From contig JAEWGQ010000005.1 of assembly GCA_023388235.1 (NCBI GenBank), positions 1-12,138 of the forward strand: a stretch of 12,138 nt of DNA. Direction: 5' to 3'. The stretch comes from Actinomycetes bacterium. GTDB taxonomy: Bacteria > Actinomycetota > Actinomycetes > Actinomycetales > Cellulomonadaceae. Both the position numbers and the translations under genes were made by a program. The notes under the pieces are model-generated. The model was given only the letters and a program-made list of their open reading frames with translations, searched no databases and was not told the DNA's origin. This document shows positions 9,102 through 12,138 of the stretch, one piece after another; the stretch's first letter is position 1; each line of letters begins with the position of its first letter.

Positions 9102-12100
9102 GTGAACGCCAGGGCGAAGAACGCCGCACGCGCGAAGACGCGGATGTCGAACAAGAAATTCCTGTGGATCTGGGTCCCGGTGCTCGCCGTGGTCACCGTG
9201 GTCACCGTCGTCGCGAACGTCGCGCTCGTGGTCGCCGGCGGCTGGGTCGCCTCGCAGCTCGGGTCGGGCACGTACGAGTTCACGAACTCGGCGGAGTCGG
9301 CCGACTGGGACACCGAGTACTACAGCGCGGACTTCGACAGCATCGACGAGGTCGACGCGGCCGCCAAGGAGCTCGTGGAGGAGATCTCCGGCGCGGGCGT
9401 CGTCCTGGCGAAGAACGAGGGCGCGGCCCTCCCGCTGGCCGCGGGCGCGAGCGTCACCATGCTCGGCCGCGCGGCCGCCGACCCCGTGTTCGGCGGCTCC
9501 GGCTCCGGCTCGGTCGACACCAACTCCGCGGTGAACGCGCGCCAGGGCCTGGAGAACGCCGGGTTCACCGTGAACGACGCGGTCTACGGCGCCATCGAGG
9601 CGTACGCCGCCGAGAACCCGCGCGGGTACATCGAGATGGACAACCCGGGCGCGTCCACCTACTTCATCGGCGAGATGCCGGTCGACGGCTACGAGGCGCA
9701 GTCCGCCTCGTTCGCCCAGTACCCCGACGCCGCCGTGGTCTACATCGGCCGCCCGGGCGGCGAGGGCGGCGACCTCACCCGCGACATGACGGACTGGGAC
9801 GACAACGCCGAGCCCGGCCAGCACCAGCTCGAGCTGAACAAGGACGAGAAGGACCTGGTCGCGCTCGCCGAGGCGAACTTCGACACCGTCGTGATCGTCG
9901 TGAACTCCTCGACCACCATCGAGATGGGCGACCTGCAGGCGGACACCGGGGTCGACGCGATCCTGCTCGCCGGCTCCCCGGGCGCCACCGGCCTCAACGC
10001 CGTGGGCCGCATCCTGTCCGGCGACGTGAACCCGTCCGGGCGCACCGCCGACCTGTGGGCCGCGGACTTCACCGCCGACCCGACGTACGCGAACTTCGGC
10101 GGGTTCCTCTACGACAACCTGTCCGTGTCGTACCCGGTCTCCTCGATCGAGACCGCCACCTCGAACGCGACGGTGACCGACGAGGCGCCGTTCGTGAACT
10201 ACGCCGAGGGCATCTACGTCGGCTACCGGTACTACGAGACCGCCGCCGCCGAGGGCTTCCTCGACTACGACGACGCCGTGGTGTACCCGTTCGGCTACGG
10301 CCTGAGCTACACCGACTTCGCCTGGCAGGTCACCGGGACCGAGGCGGGCGCCGTCGACGGCACCATCGCGGTCACGGTCCAGGTCACCAACACCGGCACC
10401 GTCGCGGGCAAGGACGTCGTCGAGCTCTACTACTCGGCGCCCTACACCCCGGGCGGCATCGAGAAGGCCGACGTCGTGCTCGGCGACTTCGCCAAGACCG
10501 GCGTGATCGAGCCCGGCGCCGCCGAGTCCGTCACCCTCGAGCTGCCCGTCGAGGACATGGCGTCCTACGACTACCAGGACGCGAAGGCCTACGTGCTCGA
10601 GGCCGGCGACTACACGATCTCGGTCCGCACCGACTCGCACACCCCCGCCGCGGGCACGGAGCCGATCACCTACACGGTGGACTCCGACGTCGTGTACTCC
10701 GGCGAGAACCACCGCGCCTCCGACCTGGCCGAGGTCACGAACCAGTTCGACGACGTGTCGGCGCAGTTCGTGTCCGAGCCCACCGAGGGCAAGGTCGTCG
10801 CGATGTCCCGCGCGGACTTCGCCGGCACCTTCCCGACGGCCCCGACCGCCGACCAGCTGGTCGCGGACGACGCCGTGGCGGCCGGCTTCGCGGCCTGGGA
10901 CCACGAGGCCGAGGCCGACGCGTTCACCGGCGACATGCCCGCGACCGGGGCGGACAGCGACCTGTCGCTGATCGACCTGCGCGGCCTGCCGGCGGACGAC
11001 CCGCAGTGGGACGAGCTGCTCGACTCGCTGTCCGTCGGCGACATGACCGACATGCTGCTGAACGGCGCCTACCAGACCGCCGCGATCGGCTCGATCGGCA
11101 AGCCGCAGACCACCGAGCCCGACGGCCCGGCCGGCTTCTCCTCGTTCATCAACTCCTCCATCAACGGCGTGGCCTACCCGTCCGAGTTCCTCATCGCGCA
11201 GACGTGGGACGTCGACCTGGGCCGCGCGATGGGCGAGATGCTCGGCAACGAGGCGATGTTCAAGAACATCAACGGCTGGTACGCCCCGGCGGCCAACCTG
11301 CACCGCTCGCCGTTCGCGGGCCGCAACTTCGAGTACTACTCGGAGGACCCGTTCCTGTCCGGCACGATGATGACCTCGGTCTCCAACGGCGCGGCGACGA
11401 AGGGCGTCTACACGACCCTCAAGCACTTCGCGCTGAACGACCAGGAGACCAACCGGGTCAACAACGGCATCGCCACCTGGGCGACCGAGCAGACGATCCG
11501 CGAGCTGTACCTCAAGCCGTTCGAGATGGCCGTCAAGAACATCACGATGGACGTGTCGTACCTGTCCGACACCGACGGCACCCGGTCCGACACCACCGTC
11601 GGCGCCACCGCGGTGATGAGCTCGTTCAACCGCATCGGCGCCACCTGGGCCGGCGGCTCCGAGGCGCTCATGACGAACGTGCTGCGCGGCGAGTGGGGCT
11701 TCGAGGGCTTCGCGATCTCGGACTTCAACCTGTACCCGTACATGAACCCGAACCAGGGCATCAGCGCGGGCACGGACCTGACGCTGACCTTCCAGCCGTC
11801 GAAGTCCTTCGCGGACACCTCGTCGGCCAAGGCGGTCACCGACATCCGGGAGGCCACGCGGCACATCCTGTTCGCCGTCGCGAACTCCAACGCGATGAAC
11901 GGGCTGGCGCCCGGGGCGACCGTCGCCTACACCCCGCCGACCTGGGTCTACATCCAGATCGTCGCGACGGTCGTGATCGGCCTGCTGCTGCTGGCCGGCG
12001 CGTTCCTGGTGACGCGGCGCGTGCTGCGGAACCGCCCCGCGGCCGCGCCCGCCGCCCCGGCCGAGCCGGCGACCACCGCCGCGGGCCGCGGCACCGACGC

Positions 12101-12107
12101 GCCGTAG
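9102..12107 (+). CDS. membrane-anchored GH3 enzyme with inverted domain order
   Basis: This 1001-residue GH3 protein has the C-terminal-type domain first and the catalytic barrel second. After a basic N-terminus comes a membrane helix (about 20-48). The first domain (about 85-405) holds GVVLAKNEGAALPL (99-112), GGSGSGSV (131-138) and GRPGGEGGDL (216-225), where Glu221 is the likely acid/base, and it closes with YPFGYGLSYTDF (395-406). An Fn3-like domain follows (about 410-510), then a linker including MSRADFAGTFPTAPT (568-582). The barrel (about 635-930) has EPDGPAGF (672-679), GRNFEYYSEDPFLSG (740-754), KHFALNDQETNR (774-785), VMSSFNRIGA (838-847) and the nucleophile motif GFAISDF with Asp874. 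A second membrane helix (about 948-970) and a cytoplasmic TRRVLRNR plus Ala/Pro tail end the protein. All catalytic parts are therefore outside the cell. Inverted GH3 order is known from rumen beta-glucosidases of Butyrivibrio and Ruminococcus. The GTG has GAGGAGG six bases upstream. Substrate unknown. Confidence 0.93.
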   Translation: MNARAKNAARAKTRMSNKKFLWIWVPVLAVVTVVTVVANVALVVAGGWVASQLGSGTYEFTNSAESADWDTEYYSADFDSIDEVDAAAKELVEEISGAGVVLAKNEGAALPLAAGASVTMLGRAAADPVFGGSGSGSVDTNSAVNARQGLENAGFTVNDAVYGAIEAYAAENPRGYIEMDNPGASTYFIGEMPVDGYEAQSASFAQYPDAAVVYIGRPGGEGGDLTRDMTDWDDNAEPGQHQLELNKDEKDLVALAEANFDTVVIVVNSSTTIEMGDLQADTGVDAILLAGSPGATGLNAVGRILSGDVNPSGRTADLWAADFTADPTYANFGGFLYDNLSVSYPVSSIETATSNATVTDEAPFVNYAEGIYVGYRYYETAAAEGFLDYDDAVVYPFGYGLSYTDFAWQVTGTEAGAVDGTIAVTVQVTNTGTVAGKDVVELYYSAPYTPGGIEKADVVLGDFAKTGVIEPGAAESVTLELPVEDMASYDYQDAKAYVLEAGDYTISVRTDSHTPAAGTEPITYTVDSDVVYSGENHRASDLAEVTNQFDDVSAQFVSEPTEGKVVAMSRADFAGTFPTAPTADQLVADDAVAAGFAAWDHEAEADAFTGDMPATGADSDLSLIDLRGLPADDPQWDELLDSLSVGDMTDMLLNGAYQTAAIGSIGKPQTTEPDGPAGFSSFINSSINGVAYPSEFLIAQTWDVDLGRAMGEMLGNEAMFKNINGWYAPAANLHRSPFAGRNFEYYSEDPFLSGTMMTSVSNGAATKGVYTTLKHFALNDQETNRVNNGIATWATEQTIRELYLKPFEMAVKNITMDVSYLSDTDGTRSDTTVGATAVMSSFNRIGATWAGGSEALMTNVLRGEWGFEGFAISDFNLYPYMNPNQGISAGTDLTLTFQPSKSFADTSSAKAVTDIREATRHILFAVANSNAMNGLAPGATVAYTPPTWVYIQIVATVVIGLLLLAGAFLVTRRVLRNRPAAAPAAPAEPATTAAGRGTDAP

Positions 12108-12116
12108 CGGCCGGCG

Positions 12117-12130
12117 GCGCCCCCGGGCGC
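12117..12130 (+). terminator. possible small hairpin after the permuted GH3 gene
   Basis: GCGCCC at 12117-12122 is complementary to GGGCGC at 12125-12130, starting 9 bases after the stop. With only two bases between the arms, the innermost pair must open. The window ends at 12138, so a larger structure cannot be judged. Confidence 0.25.
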
Positions 12131-12138
12131 GGGTCACC

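Noticed and set aside
8850..12137. Minus-strand open frame of about 1090 codons opposite the permuted GH3 gene
   Set aside because: Repetitive Val/Arg/Gly/Asp composition with no family features. The plus-strand GH3 with conserved motifs explains the third-position bias.

Overview
The window is very GC-rich DNA with G or C at nearly every third codon position, GTG starts, TAnnnT-type -10 elements and dense coding. This fits a high-GC actinobacterium. The pair of cell-envelope family 3 glycosidases suggests a Cellulomonas-like member of Micrococcales, but that placement is inference. I see no rRNA, tRNA, CRISPR array, insertion sequence or phage gene.

Layout. Positions 2-73 look like the last codons of a gene entering from the left. 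An alpha/beta hydrolase (145-879) follows, with a promoter that looks leaderless. A two-component operon (1077-3157) encodes a LytTR response regulator and an AgrC-like GHKL histidine kinase, joined by a GTGA start/stop overlap. A CelD/BioF2-like acetyltransferase (3330-4481) runs tail-to-tail with only 4 bases of separation against UDP-galactopyranose mutase glf (4486-5625, minus strand). A 316-base divergent intergenic region (5626-5941) holds a possible CebR/CelR-type operator and two sets of direct repeats. Three co-directional genes follow: a GH3 lipoprotein (5942-8320), a small lipoprotein (8441-8860) and a 1001-residue GH3 (9102-12107). The last has its domains in inverted order and a membrane helix at each end.

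How the genes may work together. glf makes UDP-galactofuranose for a surface glycan, and the neighbouring acetyltransferase belongs to a family often found in polysaccharide loci. The two GH3 proteins and the small lipoprotein are all predicted to sit on the outer face of the membrane and could trim or harvest beta-glycans there. The AgrC/LytTR pair is a plausible regulator of the locus, but no pheromone precursor or processing gene is present and the link is by position only.

The most interesting points are the tandem pair of GH3 proteins with opposite domain orders, the two-helix anchoring of the permuted one, the small lipoprotein whose mature part resembles an actinobacterial pilin head, and the repeat-rich control region at 5724-5806.
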